Part shown: positions 33,307 through 41,732 of the stretch, piece by piece
How the letters are laid out: each line of letters starts with the position of its first letter
Position numbering within the stretch: the first letter of the stretch is position 1
Origin: Acidobacteriota bacterium
GTDB lineage: Bacteria; Acidobacteriota; Blastocatellia; Pyrinomonadales; Pyrinomonadaceae
Length of the DNA: 64,000 nucleotides
Direction: 5' to 3'
NCBI GenBank assembly: GCA_003223025.1
Contig: QHXR01000003.1
Location: forward strand, 75,697 to 139,696
Notes under the pieces: generated by a model
What the model saw: only the letters and a program-made list of their open reading frames with translations
What the model was told of the DNA's origin: nothing
Database searches by the model: none
Translations under genes and position numbers: made by a program

Positions 33307-34662
33307 ATGTCCCAATACACGATATTGGTTGTCGAGGACGAAGAGCTGATGCGATCGATCCTGCGACGCCTGCTCGAGGGATCGGGTTACAACGTCATCA
33401 CCGCCGACAGCGCCGAAGCTGCTCTTTCCGCATTCGCCGAAAACGAAGTATCAGTCACGCTCACCGATATCAAAATGTCGGGAATGGATGGGATCGAATT
33501 GCTCGATCGTCTTAAAGGCGTCGACCCGGAAGCTCTCGTTGTTGTGATGACGGCATACTCATCTGTTGACAGTGCTGTCGCCGCTCTCCGAAAAGGCGCG
33601 TACGACTACGTGACGAAACCATTCGTCAACGAAGACATTCTGCAGACGGTCAAGAATGCGATCCAACAACGCGAGCTGTTTCGCGAGAACCGGGCTCTAC
33701 GACGCGAGTTGAACAAGCAGTATGCGTTTTCGGAGATAGTCGGGAAAAGCGATGCGCTGCAGCGGATATTCACTCTGGTAAAAAAGATCGCGGATACGAA
33801 CGCGACCGTTCTGATCGAAGGCGAGAGTGGCACAGGTAAGGAGCTCATCGCCAAAGCGATTCACCTGAACAGCGGCAGGGCGTCCGGTCCATTTCTCGCC
33901 ATAAACTGTGGAGCTTTGCCGGAGTCGCTTCTCGAGAGCGAACTGTTCGGTCACACACGCGGATCTTTCACGGGAGCGGTTTCCGATAAAAAGGGTTTGT
34001 TTCGCGCAGCCTCCGGCGGGACTCTTTTTCTGGATGAGATCGGAGAGATGCCGCCGACTCTGCAAGTCAAATTACTGCGTGCGCTCCAGGAGCACGAGGT
34101 GACTCCAGTCGGAGCGACGGAGCCTTTGAGATTCGACGCTCGAATCCTCGCTGCGACGAACAAGAATCTCGAACAAGAGGTGAAGGAGCAACGATTTCGC
34201 GAAGATCTTTTCTATCGTCTCAACGTTATAGAGCTACGCGTCCCGCCGCTTCGCGAACGCGTTGAGGACATTCCGCTGCTCGCAAAACATTTCGCCGCGC
34301 GGGCTGCGAAGATCCAGAACAGTGCCGAGAAATCCATCACCCGGGAAGCGATGGAGGCGCTTGCGAATTACGAATGGCCGGGGAATATTCGTGAGCTGGA
34401 AAACGCGATCGAGCGTGCGTTCATTCTCAGCGGCGATGAGATCGACATCGAGAGCTTGCCTCAGAAAGTTCGCGCAAGATCGAGTCGCACATTCCGGACC
34501 CGAGATGAAGAAGATTTCAGGCCAACGCTCGAAGAATTAGAAAGACGATATTTGATCGAGGTGCTGACCAGCGTCGATGAAGACAAAGCGAAGGCGGCGC
34601 ACATTCTCGGGATAGATCTTTCGACGCTTTATAGAAAACTGAAACGTTACGAGGAGATCTGA
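33307..34662 (+). CDS. Sigma-54-dependent response regulator (NtrC family)
   Basis: A 451-residue activator with a receiver domain (1-120, phospho-acceptor D54 in LTDIKMSGMDG) and an AAA+ domain with Walker A GESGTGKE and Walker B TLFLDEIGE. The Fis-type helix-turn-helix at the end reads KAAHILGIDLSTLYRKLKRY. The sigma-54 contact loop reads GSFTGA instead of the usual GAFTGA. It would open sigma-54 promoters upon phosphorylation. No histidine kinase gene is adjacent, so the partner is elsewhere. Divergence from lptD suggests a possible link to envelope control. The last 16 bases overlap the convergent lipoprotein gene. Confidence 0.93.
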   Translation: MSQYTILVVEDEELMRSILRRLLEGSGYNVITADSAEAALSAFAENEVSVTLTDIKMSGMDGIELLDRLKGVDPEALVVVMTAYSSVDSAVAALRKGAYDYVTKPFVNEDILQTVKNAIQQRELFRENRALRRELNKQYAFSEIVGKSDALQRIFTLVKKIADTNATVLIEGESGTGKELIAKAIHLNSGRASGPFLAINCGALPESLLESELFGHTRGSFTGAVSDKKGLFRAASGGTLFLDEIGEMPPTLQVKLLRALQEHEVTPVGATEPLRFDARILAATNKNLEQEVKEQRFREDLFYRLNVIELRVPPLRERVEDIPLLAKHFAARAAKIQNSAEKSITREAMEALANYEWPGNIRELENAIERAFILSGDEIDIESLPQKVRARSSRTFRTRDEEDFRPTLEELERRYLIEVLTSVDEDKAKAAHILGIDLSTLYRKLKRYEEI

Positions 34663-35135
34663 AGGATAAAGTAGTCTGTGTTCTCGACGCGGGTGATCTT
34701 GCCTTTCGTGTACGGCGGATTGAGAAAAGAAGCGGCGTTATACGACTGGCCCTTTACTGTTGATTCACCGGTCAACTCGCCCTGTGCGATGAGCTCGTTC
34801 GGGTACCAGTTTTCTACAGTCAGCGTTTCGGAAGAAGGCGGTCCGTTCCTTGCAGCTTCAGCCGCCATCTTCGCAGCGTTCTCGGGCGAGAATCGGATAA
34901 CCGCGATCAATTTTTTCTGCTCGGGCTTCTCTTCCCATGCCACCTCTTCAGGCTCGAATGGAAGATGAACGAGCATGCCGAGCTCTTCGATGTTGTCTTT
35001 CGGACCGGTCTGATTCGTATTCGATGAATTGGCGGCCGTATTGGCGACGTTACTATTCTCGCTTCGACTCGAGCAACTTGAGAGGATTTGGGAGGCAAGA
35101 ATGAGTAACAGGAAGGCGAACCTTGAGAATTGCAT
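34647..35135 (-). CDS. Predicted lipoprotein, function unknown
   Basis: A 162-residue protein with signal peptide MQFSRFAFLLLILASQILSSC; lipobox LSSC places the lipidated cysteine at 21. An Asn/Ser/Thr linker (SSRSENSNVANTAANSSNTNQTG) is followed by a compact domain of about 115 residues with strands such as KKLIAVIRFS and YFILQISS. The linker is of the same kind as in the lipoproteins at 15389 and 38875. No known domain or catalytic motif was recognised. It is convergent with the NtrC-like gene and overlaps its last codons. Divergent transcription from the GT4 glycosyltransferase starts 60 bases away. Confidence 0.75.
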   Translation of the reverse strand: MQFSRFAFLLLILASQILSSCSSRSENSNVANTAANSSNTNQTGPKDNIEELGMLVHLPFEPEEVAWEEKPEQKKLIAVIRFSPENAAKMAAEAARNGPPSSETLTVENWYPNELIAQGELTGESTVKGQSYNAASFLNPPYTKGKITRVENTDYFILQISS

Positions 35136-35198
35136 CGACTAATTGTAGGGACATGCGGGGACGATTGTAAAGGATTGCCGGCTGCGCTTTTTTGAACG

Positions 35199-36278
35199 AT
35201 GAGAATTCTTCAAATATCTTCGGCCCGTTCGATCGGAGGCGGTGAGCGCCATGTGATCGATCTGTCGAATCAGCTAGCGAGACGCGGGCATAATGTTTTT
35301 GTCGCAGTCGTACCGCGATCGCCGCTGCGTGACGAACTTCGAGATGTTCCGGTCGAGAATATTGTTGAAGTCCCCCTCCGAAATGCGCTCGACGTGCCGA
35401 GCGCCCTCAAGCTCGCGCAATTCATCCGCGAGAATAATGTCGAGATGGTCAATGTGCATTTCGCAAAGGACTATCCGGTCGCCGCGATCGCCGCTCGCCA
35501 CGCAGGAGTTCCGTTCGTTATCACGCGACACGTCCTATTTCCGATGAGCCGACTGCATCGTCTCGTTCTGAGTCGGGTAAAGTATGCGATCGCTCCGTCA
35601 AACGCCGCTGCGGAGAGTTTGTTACGGCAGCAGATCTTTCCGCCGGAAAAGATCGTCACAATTCGTTACGGCCTCGACGTCGACAAATTTCCCGAACGCG
35701 GGCCGATTTCGCGCGAGGAGTTTTGTATTGGCTCAATCGGAAACCTCGATCCGGTAAAAGGATTCGATGTCCTGATTCGCGCGGCCGCGATCGTTGCGAA
35801 AGTAAAACCTGAGGCGAAGTTTACAATCGTGGGTGAAGACCGATCACGCGACAAACGAAATGAAAGAGAGCTGCGCGATCTGATCGAAGAATTAAACTTG
35901 ACCGAAACGGTCGAGCTCGCCGGCTGGTCAAACAACGTCGCCGACTTGCTCACCGGATTCGATATTTTAGTATCTGCATCGCGAAGCGAGTCGTTCGGAT
36001 TTGTTATAGCCGAAGCGATGCTGACCGGAGTTCCAGTTATCGCAACCGAGACAGAAGGTGCAAAGGAAATAATTTCGGACCCGACGCACGGCAAGCTAGT
36101 TCCGATCGAGTCGCCCGAGGCGATCGCCGACGCTATTCTGCAATTGATAGGCGACGACGGACAGCGGGCTCAAATAGCGGCATCCGGGCGCGACTATGTC
36201 CACGAGAGCTTCTCATTGGTTCGAATGGTCAACCAGACTGAAGAATTGTATCGGTTGGCAATCGCGGCTCCCATATGA
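35199..36278 (+). CDS. GT4 family glycosyltransferase
   Basis: A 359-residue cytoplasmic or membrane-associated glycosyltransferase with GT-B fold. The N-terminal half opens MRILQISSARSIGGGERHVIDLSNQLARRGHNVFV, in which the GGGERH loop is typical. The C-terminal half has FCIGSIGNLDPVKGFDVLI and the EX7E motif ESFGFVIAEAMLTGVPVIATE. It probably transfers a sugar from a nucleotide donor during LPS or polysaccharide synthesis, consistent with LPS genes in the window; the acceptor is unknown. ATG 35199 starts the conserved core. Its stop overlaps the start of the following small membrane gene (ATGA), which suggests an operon. Confidence 0.88.
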   Translation: MRILQISSARSIGGGERHVIDLSNQLARRGHNVFVAVVPRSPLRDELRDVPVENIVEVPLRNALDVPSALKLAQFIRENNVEMVNVHFAKDYPVAAIAARHAGVPFVITRHVLFPMSRLHRLVLSRVKYAIAPSNAAAESLLRQQIFPPEKIVTIRYGLDVDKFPERGPISREEFCIGSIGNLDPVKGFDVLIRAAAIVAKVKPEAKFTIVGEDRSRDKRNERELRDLIEELNLTETVELAGWSNNVADLLTGFDILVSASRSESFGFVIAEAMLTGVPVIATETEGAKEIISDPTHGKLVPIESPEAIADAILQLIGDDGQRAQIAASGRDYVHESFSLVRMVNQTEELYRLAIAAPI

Positions 36279-36541
36279 AATACGTTTTTCCAATTTTGGT
36301 TTCAATTCCGGTTCTTTTTGTATGGGCGGCCCTATTCTACCGGCTCACCTTCGGAAAGCCTTTGCCGATTACCTTTGGTCCGGCTCTGATGGGAGTAAGT
36401 TTTCTTACGTTTATAGCCTCGGTTGCGATGTCACTCGTATTTCCACAGTCGAAGGAATGGCGGGCCGCCGCTGTTTTCAACGCGATTCCATTTATCCTGC
36501 TGCTGATCGCGGCACTAGTCTTGGGCTTCATCGGCGGTTAA
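36275..36541 (+). CDS. Small three-helix membrane protein
   Basis: An 88-residue hydrophobic protein with three membrane segments: PILVSIPVLFVWAALFYRL, GPALMGVSFLTFIASVAMSL and FNAIPFILLLIAALVLGFIGG. Its ATG overlaps the stop codon of the GT4 gene by four bases, so translation is coupled. No family was recognised. It may assist the glycosyltransferase at the membrane, which is suggested only by gene order. A 53-base gap with a TATGAT-like -10 element leads to the mutase gene. Confidence 0.7.
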   Translation: MKYVFPILVSIPVLFVWAALFYRLTFGKPLPITFGPALMGVSFLTFIASVAMSLVFPQSKEWRAAAVFNAIPFILLLIAALVLGFIGG

Positions 36542-36594
36542 GCCGATTTCTAACCCCGCGGATATGATAAAATCGTCTCAACATTTTTACACAC

Positions 36595-38268
36595 ATGACA
36601 CCTGAAATTAAGGAAGCAAAAACGCCAGCGGACGCGGAAAAGCAACGATGGGAAGACGAGACCTTGCAGAAAGTTCTCGACAAGACGCCGGAGCGAAAAA
36701 AAGAATTTGAAGGAGTTTCGCTTGAGCCGGTTGATCGTCTCTACACCGAGGCTGACAGCGCCGGCGTCGACGTGGGATTCCCCGGCGAATATCCCTACAA
36801 GCGCGGTATTCATCCGACCGGTTATCGAGGCAAGCTCTGGACGATGCGCCAGTTTGCCGGATTCTCTTCGCCGGAAAAAACGAACGAGCGATTCAAGTAT
36901 CTGATGGCCCACGGCCAGACCGGACTTTCGGTCGCATACGATCTTCCTGCGTTGATGGGACTCGACGCGGACTCGCCCTTGAGCGAGGGCGAAGTCGGAA
37001 AGTGCGGTGTCGCGATATCTTCGCTCGCGGATTTCGAAGTTCTCTTCGACGGCATTCCTCTCGATCAGGTCACCGTCTCTCAAACCATCAACGCACCTGC
37101 TCCGATCTTTCTCGCGATGTATCTGGTTGTCGCCGAGAAACAGAAGGCAGATTTTACGAAGATATCCGGCACGCTGCAGAACGACATCTTGAAAGAGTAC
37201 ATCGCGCAGAAGGAATGGATCTATCCGATCAAGCCTGCGATGAAGCTCGTCATAGATACGTTCGAATACACGACGAAGCACGTACCGAAATACAATCCGA
37301 TATCGATCTCGGGATATCACATTCGCGAAGCAGGTGCGACGGCACTGCAGGAGCTCGCGTTCACACTTCGCGACGGTGTCGAGTACGTTCAGTACGGCAT
37401 CGATCGCGGAATGGATGTCGATGAATTTGTCCCGCGACTTTCCTTTTTCTTCAACGCTCATAACGACTTCTTTGAGGAGATCGCGAAGTATCGTGCAGCT
37501 CGAGTCATTTGGGCGCGAACGATGAAGGAACGCTTCGGCGCGAAAAGCCCGCGCACGATGCAGCTTCGATTTCACACGCAGACTGCGGGAGTTTCGCTTA
37601 CAGTCCAGCAGCCGCTCATCAACATCGCACGAGTTGCGATCCAGGCACTCGCCGGTGTGCTGGGCGGAACACAGTCGCTGCACACTGATTCTTACGACGA
37701 GGCCCTCGCGCTTCCCACGGACGAAGCGGCCCTTATCGCCCTACGTACTCAGCAGATCATCGCGGAAGAGACCGGCGTCGCTAACACGGTGGATCCGCTG
37801 GGCGGCTCGTGGTACATCGAATCGTTGACGGAGAAAATGATCTCGGGTTGTTTCGATTACTTCGAGAAGATCGACGGTTTCGGCGGAATGGTCGAAGCTG
37901 TCGAAGCCGGCTTCCCGCAACGGGAGATCCAGGAGTCGGCGTATCAATATCAAAAAGCCGTGGAACGTAAAGAGCAGACCATCGTCGGAGTAAACAAATA
38001 TTCGATGGAACAGGAGATCCACAAGACAGACATTCTCCAGATCGATGAAACCGTTCGCGATCATCAACTAGAACGCCTGGCTCACGTAAAGTCGACACGC
38101 GACAACGGTGCGGTTTCGAACGCACTCGAACGTCTTCGCAAAGCAGCGGTCGAAAACGAAAATACGATGCCGTCGATCATCGAAGCCGTCGCGGCATACG
38201 CCACCGTCGAAGAGATCTGCGTAGCCTTGCGCGACGTCTACGGTATTTACGAAGAGCCGGCTTTTTAG
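36595..38268 (+). CDS. Acyl-CoA mutase large subunit, isobutyryl-CoA mutase-like
   Basis: A 557-residue catalytic (TIM-barrel) subunit of the methylmalonyl-CoA mutase family, without the C-terminal B12-binding domain, so a separate small subunit must exist outside the window. Typical segments are [53 protein letters not shown] and [16 protein letters not shown]. At the position where methylmalonyl-CoA mutases have the carboxylate-binding arginine (R207), this protein reads [13 protein letters not shown] with Gln. That pattern is known from isobutyryl-CoA mutase (IcmA) and 2-hydroxyisobutyryl-CoA mutases. A carboxylate-free substrate is therefore likely. It would isomerise branched and linear acyl-CoAs using adenosylcobalamin. 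Confidence 0.88.
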   Translation: MTPEIKEAKTPADAEKQRWEDETLQKVLDKTPERKKEFEGVSLEPVDRLYTEADSAGVDVGFPGEYPYKRGIHPTGYRGKLWTMRQFAGFSSPEKTNERFKYLMAHGQTGLSVAYDLPALMGLDADSPLSEGEVGKCGVAISSLADFEVLFDGIPLDQVTVSQTINAPAPIFLAMYLVVAEKQKADFTKISGTLQNDILKEYIAQKEWIYPIKPAMKLVIDTFEYTTKHVPKYNPISISGYHIREAGATALQELAFTLRDGVEYVQYGIDRGMDVDEFVPRLSFFFNAHNDFFEEIAKYRAARVIWARTMKERFGAKSPRTMQLRFHTQTAGVSLTVQQPLINIARVAIQALAGVLGGTQSLHTDSYDEALALPTDEAALIALRTQQIIAEETGVANTVDPLGGSWYIESLTEKMISGCFDYFEKIDGFGGMVEAVEAGFPQREIQESAYQYQKAVERKEQTIVGVNKYSMEQEIHKTDILQIDETVRDHQLERLAHVKSTRDNGAVSNALERLRKAAVENENTMPSIIEAVAAYATVEEICVALRDVYGIYEEPAF

Positions 38269-38283
38269 GTCGGATCAATTAGA

Positions 38284-38352
38284 ATCCAGTTGCCAGTTTC
38301 GAGTATTCAGTTTCCAGTCTGGCAACTGGTGACTGAATACTGGAAACTGGTT
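38284..38352. repeat. Back-to-back inverted ACTG-type heptad arrays
   Basis: On the minus strand, five heptads read from 38318 to 38284: ACTGGAA, ACTGAAT, ACTCGAA, ACTGGCA, ACTGGAT. On the plus strand, four read from 38325 to 38352: ACTGGTG, ACTGAAT, ACTGGAA, ACTGGTT. The plus array ends ten bases before the four-helix-bundle gene. Several words are shared with the array inside dsbD. Confidence 0.9.
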
Positions 38353-38362
38353 TCTTCGCCCA

Positions 38363-38716
38363 ATGCAAGACTTTCGAAAATTAGCCGTCTGGCGGAAGGC
38401 CCACGAAGCGGCCCTGTTAACTTATCGATTAACCGCAGACTTTCCTCGTGACGAACTATTCGGATTGAGAAATTCGCTACGAAAAACGAGCGTTGATATT
38501 CCAGCATACATTGCAGAAAGTTGTGGAAAGCCAACCGGCAACGAAACCGGGAAGGCGATCGTTGCAGCAATCGCATTAGCGAATCGACTCGAATACTACG
38601 CACTGATCGCGCGCGATCTTCGACTGCTGACCGATCCGAATCACGATCTTCTGCGAGACGCCGTAATCGAGGTGAGAAAGATGTTGAGCGGATTCGCTAA
38701 GCGAGTCGAAGGCTGA
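38363..38716 (+). CDS. Four-helix-bundle protein (S23/IVP-like)
   Basis: A 117-residue protein of the four-helix-bundle family first seen inside 23S rRNA intervening sequences. It begins MQDFRKLAVWRKAHEAALLTYRLTADFP, continues ELFGLRNSLRKTSVDIPAYIAES with the hallmark R-x2-S-x-x-I-x-x-I-A-E-like helix, and ends with RLEYYALIARDLRLL and VRKMLSGFAKRVEG. Members are small, basic, pentameric and of unknown function; the accessory protein Avd of diversity-generating retroelements has the same fold. No reverse transcriptase or template repeat is nearby. It lies directly behind a heptad array, which may provide part of its leader. Confidence 0.85.
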   Translation: MQDFRKLAVWRKAHEAALLTYRLTADFPRDELFGLRNSLRKTSVDIPAYIAESCGKPTGNETGKAIVAAIALANRLEYYALIARDLRLLTDPNHDLLRDAVIEVRKMLSGFAKRVEG

Positions 38717-38740
38717 CGCATATCACTTTGTTGCATTGAA

Positions 38741-38769
38741 TTGACATCGCATCTTTGCGGTGTTATCAA
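38741..38769 (+). promoter_or_regulatory. Consensus-like sigma-70 promoter
   Basis: TTGACA (38741-38746), 17-base spacer, TATCAA (38764-38769). Transcription would start near 38776, 100 bases before the lipoprotein gene and 20 bases before a terminator-like hairpin. Confidence 0.6.
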
Positions 38770-38795
38770 TGACGCATTCCACACAGTTTTAAATC

Positions 38796-38840
38796 GCCCG
38801 GGGTGTTCGTGTAAGAAGACAACCTTGGGCATTTTTTATT
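38796..38840 (+). terminator. Leader terminator/attenuator before the lipoprotein gene
   Basis: GCCCGGGGTGTTC (38796-38808) pairs with GACAACCTTGGGC (38818-38830) with two G-U pairs and a two-base mismatch, and is followed by ATTTTTTATT. Together with the promoter at 38741 this would yield a transcript of about 60-65 bases. Read-through is needed to reach the gene at 38875. Confidence 0.55.
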
Positions 38841-38874
38841 CTAACTACCTGTCAGTGAGGAGAAAGATCACCCT

Positions 38875-39819
38875 ATGAAGAGATTCATTTTACTTGTTGT
38901 CGCAGCACTGGTCGCCATGGCAGTCACCGCTTGCGCTCCGGCTGCGAACACGTCAAATAACGCTTCTGCGAATAACGTTAAAGCTAACGCTAACACGGCG
39001 AAACCCGCGGCCGCTCCGCCGACGAAGGAGGCTTTAGTCGCCCTCGACAAGAGCGCCTACGAAGCCTGGAAAACAAAGGACGCGAAATTTTGGGATCCGT
39101 TTCTCGCCGCGAATTTTGTCGGCTACGGAGCAAAGGGAAAAATCGATCGAGCTACAGCGATCAAAGAATACTCAGGCTCTGACTGCGACGTTAAGAGTTA
39201 TGCTCTGACCGACGAGCAGATGACCGCACTTGGCGCCGACGCTGCGCTGATCACTTACAAGATAACGATGGATGGAACGTGCGGTGGTCAAAAGCTCCCG
39301 GCCAACAGCTGGGGTGCGGGCGTGTATGTTCGGGAAGGCGACAAATGGAAAGGAGCGTTCCATGCGGAATCCCCGATGCCAGATCCGAATGCGAAGCCAA
39401 CCGGCGCCGCAGCGGCGAAGCCCGGAGCACCTGCAGCTACCGAAGCTAAGTCCGATGCCGCAACTGATGCCCTGTTCACGTTGGAAAAGAAAGCGTGGGA
39501 CGATTGGAAGAACAAGAACAAGCAGGGCCTTGAAGACTGGGCGTCAGCCAATTTCTCAGCCTTCACGAGCAATGGACGTCAAGATCGGGCGGGTGCTATC
39601 AAGGGCTGGACGGAGGACAAGTGCGAAGTTAAGTCGGTTTCGCTTACTGATCCGTCGTCCGTTTCGTTCAGTCCCGACTTCAGTCTCCTGACCTTTAAGG
39701 CAGCAGTCGACGGCAAGTGCGAGGGCAATGCTATTCCGAGCGAGAACGGAATCTCGATCTATGGAAAAGAAGGAAGCGCGTGGAAGGCGATCTTTACAAT
39801 GGCTACGCCGATGATGTAA
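38875..39819 (+). CDS. Lipoprotein with two DUF4440/NTF2-like domains
   Basis: A 314-residue lipoprotein: signal MKRFILLVVAALVAMAVTAC with C20 as lipidation site, then an Asn/Ala/Lys linker. Two homologous domains follow, about 50-165 and 195-314. Each opens with a helix of the form LxxLxKxAxxxWKxKD (LVALDKSAYEAWKTKDAKFW and LFTLEKKAWDDWKNKNKQGL), as in SnoaL-like/DUF4440 NTF2 folds. Between them is an Ala/Pro/Lys linker. The fold usually forms a pocket for small ligands; no active-site residues can be assigned. Four cysteines in the first domain and two in the second sit at similar places (DCDVKSY, GTCGG; KCEVKSV, GKCEG), suggesting a structural disulfide in each domain. GAGGAGA precedes ATG 38875. 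Confidence 0.8.
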   Translation: MKRFILLVVAALVAMAVTACAPAANTSNNASANNVKANANTAKPAAAPPTKEALVALDKSAYEAWKTKDAKFWDPFLAANFVGYGAKGKIDRATAIKEYSGSDCDVKSYALTDEQMTALGADAALITYKITMDGTCGGQKLPANSWGAGVYVREGDKWKGAFHAESPMPDPNAKPTGAAAAKPGAPAATEAKSDAATDALFTLEKKAWDDWKNKNKQGLEDWASANFSAFTSNGRQDRAGAIKGWTEDKCEVKSVSLTDPSSVSFSPDFSLLTFKAAVDGKCEGNAIPSENGISIYGKEGSAWKAIFTMATPMM

Positions 39820-39845
39820 CTATCGAGATCCATAATCTAAACCCT

Positions 39846-39877
39846 AGGCCGGAACTTTTTGTCCGGCCTTTTTCTTT
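39846..39877 (+). terminator. Terminator after the DUF4440 lipoprotein gene
   Basis: Perfect stem AGGCCGGA/TCCGGCCT (39846-39853 with 39862-39869) and T-run TTTTTC. The loop also has a T-run, so it may act on the convergent gene too. Confidence 0.93.
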
Positions 39878-39888
39878 CAGGATCAGAA

Positions 39889-41163
39889 TCACTTTGCGTA
39901 ACTCACTCTCCAGACCTTGTCTGCGCCGTCGTCAGTTATAAGTAACGATCCGTCATCGGCGACCAAAACGCCGACGGGCCTTCCCCAGACTTCATTCGAA
40001 TTCTCGTCCGGGAGCCAGCCCGAAACAAAATCTTCGTAACTATTACCGACCAGTTTTCCGTTTTTGAATCTTACACGGATGATCTTAAATCCCGTTAGCT
40101 TTTGCCGGTTCCATGAGCCGTGTAAAGCGACGAACGCGTCGCCTTGGTATTCCTTCGGAAACATTTTCCCTTGGTAAAAAAGAATTCCAAGCGCGGCTGA
40201 GTGTGACGTCAACAAAACATCCGGAACGATCGATTTTTTGACGAGCTCCTGATTCTCACCCTTTCGTCTCGGATCTTCGTTTTGTCCGATGTACGAGTAA
40301 GGCCATCCGTAGAAGCCGCCTTCCTTCACCGACGTTACGTAGTCGGGGACGAGATCGTCGCCAAGTCCGTCGCGTTCGTTGACCGCCGTCCACAACTCGC
40401 CGGTCTTTGGATTCCACGCGAGTCCGATCGGATTGCGAAGACCGGCGGCGTAGATCCGCTGATTTTTTCCATCAAGATCGTAAACCGAAATCGCCGCGCG
40501 TTTCGCATCCGCCTCGACACTGACATTCGTCGCGGAACCGATCGAGACGAACATCTTCGTTCCATCCGGCGAGAATAAAATATTTCGAGTCCAGTGCTGG
40601 TTATATCCGCCGGGTGTCAGTTCGACCAGCTTCTCCGGCTCGCCCTCGGCCGCAGTCTGTCCGCTCCGATATTTAAATCGCACGATCGAATCCGTATTCG
40701 CGACATAGAACCAATCTTTATGAAACGCCATCCCAAACGGCTGCGAAAGCTTGTCGGAGAATACGAAGCGCTCTTCGGCAACTCCGTCTTTATTCTTATC
40801 GCGCAACACGATGATCGAATTGGCGCGCGAGTCCGCCAGGAAAACGTCGCCGTTCGGTGCAAGCGTCATCCATCGAGGCTCGCGAAATCCACCCTCGGCA
40901 AAAACATTGATCTTGAACCCTTTCGGCAGATTGATCTTTGCTCCGGCCGGCTGAGGAATTACTTTCGAGTTCCGAAAGGCGCTTTTTGTTTCGAACGGCT
41001 TTGGCATCGCCGCCTGGTCTACTCGCGTGGCGATCGGTTTCTCGAAACTGACGACGGCCGGGAGAGTTTGGGATGTCGGCTTATCCTGACAGGCCACCGC
41101 GCCCGCCAGAAATAGACACCAACCGAAAACAAAAATACTTCTGTTATAATGTGAAGCCATCAA
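39889..41163 (-). CDS. Sorbosone/glucose dehydrogenase-like beta-propeller lipoprotein
   Basis: A 424-residue exported protein. The N-terminus SIFVFGWCLFLAGAVAC ends in a lipobox-like cysteine (C25). The propeller starts around residue 75 with INLPKGFKINVFAEGGFREPRWMTLAPNGDVFLADS. It continues with WTRNILFSPDGTKMFVSIGS, RNPIGLAWNPKTGELWTAVNERDGLGDDLVPDY and HSAALGILFYQG, the signature of the L-sorbosone dehydrogenase/PQQ sugar dehydrogenase family. It would oxidise an aldose or similar sugar in the periplasm with PQQ as cofactor. Actual cofactor binding is not proven, and no PQQ synthesis genes lie in the window. ATG 41163 or the next codon can be the start. Confidence 0.85.
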   Translation of the reverse strand: MMASHYNRSIFVFGWCLFLAGAVACQDKPTSQTLPAVVSFEKPIATRVDQAAMPKPFETKSAFRNSKVIPQPAGAKINLPKGFKINVFAEGGFREPRWMTLAPNGDVFLADSRANSIIVLRDKNKDGVAEERFVFSDKLSQPFGMAFHKDWFYVANTDSIVRFKYRSGQTAAEGEPEKLVELTPGGYNQHWTRNILFSPDGTKMFVSIGSATNVSVEADAKRAAISVYDLDGKNQRIYAAGLRNPIGLAWNPKTGELWTAVNERDGLGDDLVPDYVTSVKEGGFYGWPYSYIGQNEDPRRKGENQELVKKSIVPDVLLTSHSAALGILFYQGKMFPKEYQGDAFVALHGSWNRQKLTGFKIIRVRFKNGKLVGNSYEDFVSGWLPDENSNEVWGRPVGVLVADDGSLLITDDGADKVWRVSYAK

Positions 41164-41187
41164 AATACCACTCGCTTTCTAAAAATA

Positions 41188-41664
41188 ATGTCTGAGATCC
41201 TTTCGATCTTGAATCAGGATAAACGCCACGTCTTCAATACGACAAGCGACACCGGACATCACGGCGAGATGATCGCCGCGAGCTATTTGAAGTCATGCGG
41301 TTATCGACTCGTCCTTTCGAACTTCAAAGTTCCAATCGGACGAAACAGCAAAGGCGTTGCGGCCACGGGCGAGATCGATATCGTCGCTCTTGATGAAGAG
41401 ACGCTGTGCTTTGTCGAGGTAAAGACCCGCACCTCGGACTTATTTGCCGCACCGCTGGCAAGCGTGACGCGAAGAAAGCAGCGACAGATCACTCGCACTG
41501 CTCGCGTCTATCGGCGAGTTTTCAACGTCTACGACATGCCCTGCCGATTCGACGTCGTTTCGATCGTTCTCGCCCGCGATTCCGAACCGGCGATCGAACT
41601 CATCAAGGGATTTTGGTCGGAAAGCTCGTTCCGAAAGAAGGTCTGGAACGGCGACATTTACTAG
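41188..41664 (+). CDS. YraN/UPF0102 family nuclease-like protein
   Basis: A 158-residue cytoplasmic protein of the UPF0102 family. The core with HGEMIAASYLKSCGYRLVLSNFKVP, GEIDIVALDEETLCFVEVKTR and PCRFDVVSIV has the E-xn-D-xn-ExK pattern of restriction-endonuclease-like (Holliday-junction resolvase) folds. The exact biological role is unclear; members are often near rnhB or DNA processing genes. Here it is divergent from the sorbosone-dehydrogenase-like gene and 68 bases before the S9 peptidase. There are about 30 extra residues at the N-terminus compared with short homologues, so an internal start is possible. Confidence 0.88.
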   Translation: MSEILSILNQDKRHVFNTTSDTGHHGEMIAASYLKSCGYRLVLSNFKVPIGRNSKGVAATGEIDIVALDEETLCFVEVKTRTSDLFAAPLASVTRRKQRQITRTARVYRRVFNVYDMPCRFDVVSIVLARDSEPAIELIKGFWSESSFRKKVWNGDIY

Positions 41665-41732
41665 AACAATCCGACGATCGAGTGCGTACAATCCGGTACA
41701 TTCCACTGATCTTTCGAACAACCTAAAACATT

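Noticed and set aside
36550-37683. 377-codon minus-strand ORF opposite the mutase gene
   Set aside because: Arg/Leu-rich antisense shadow of a strongly conserved coding sequence.
38363-38716. Diversity-generating retroelement
   Set aside because: An Avd-like fold alone; no reverse transcriptase, template repeat or variable repeat was found in the window.
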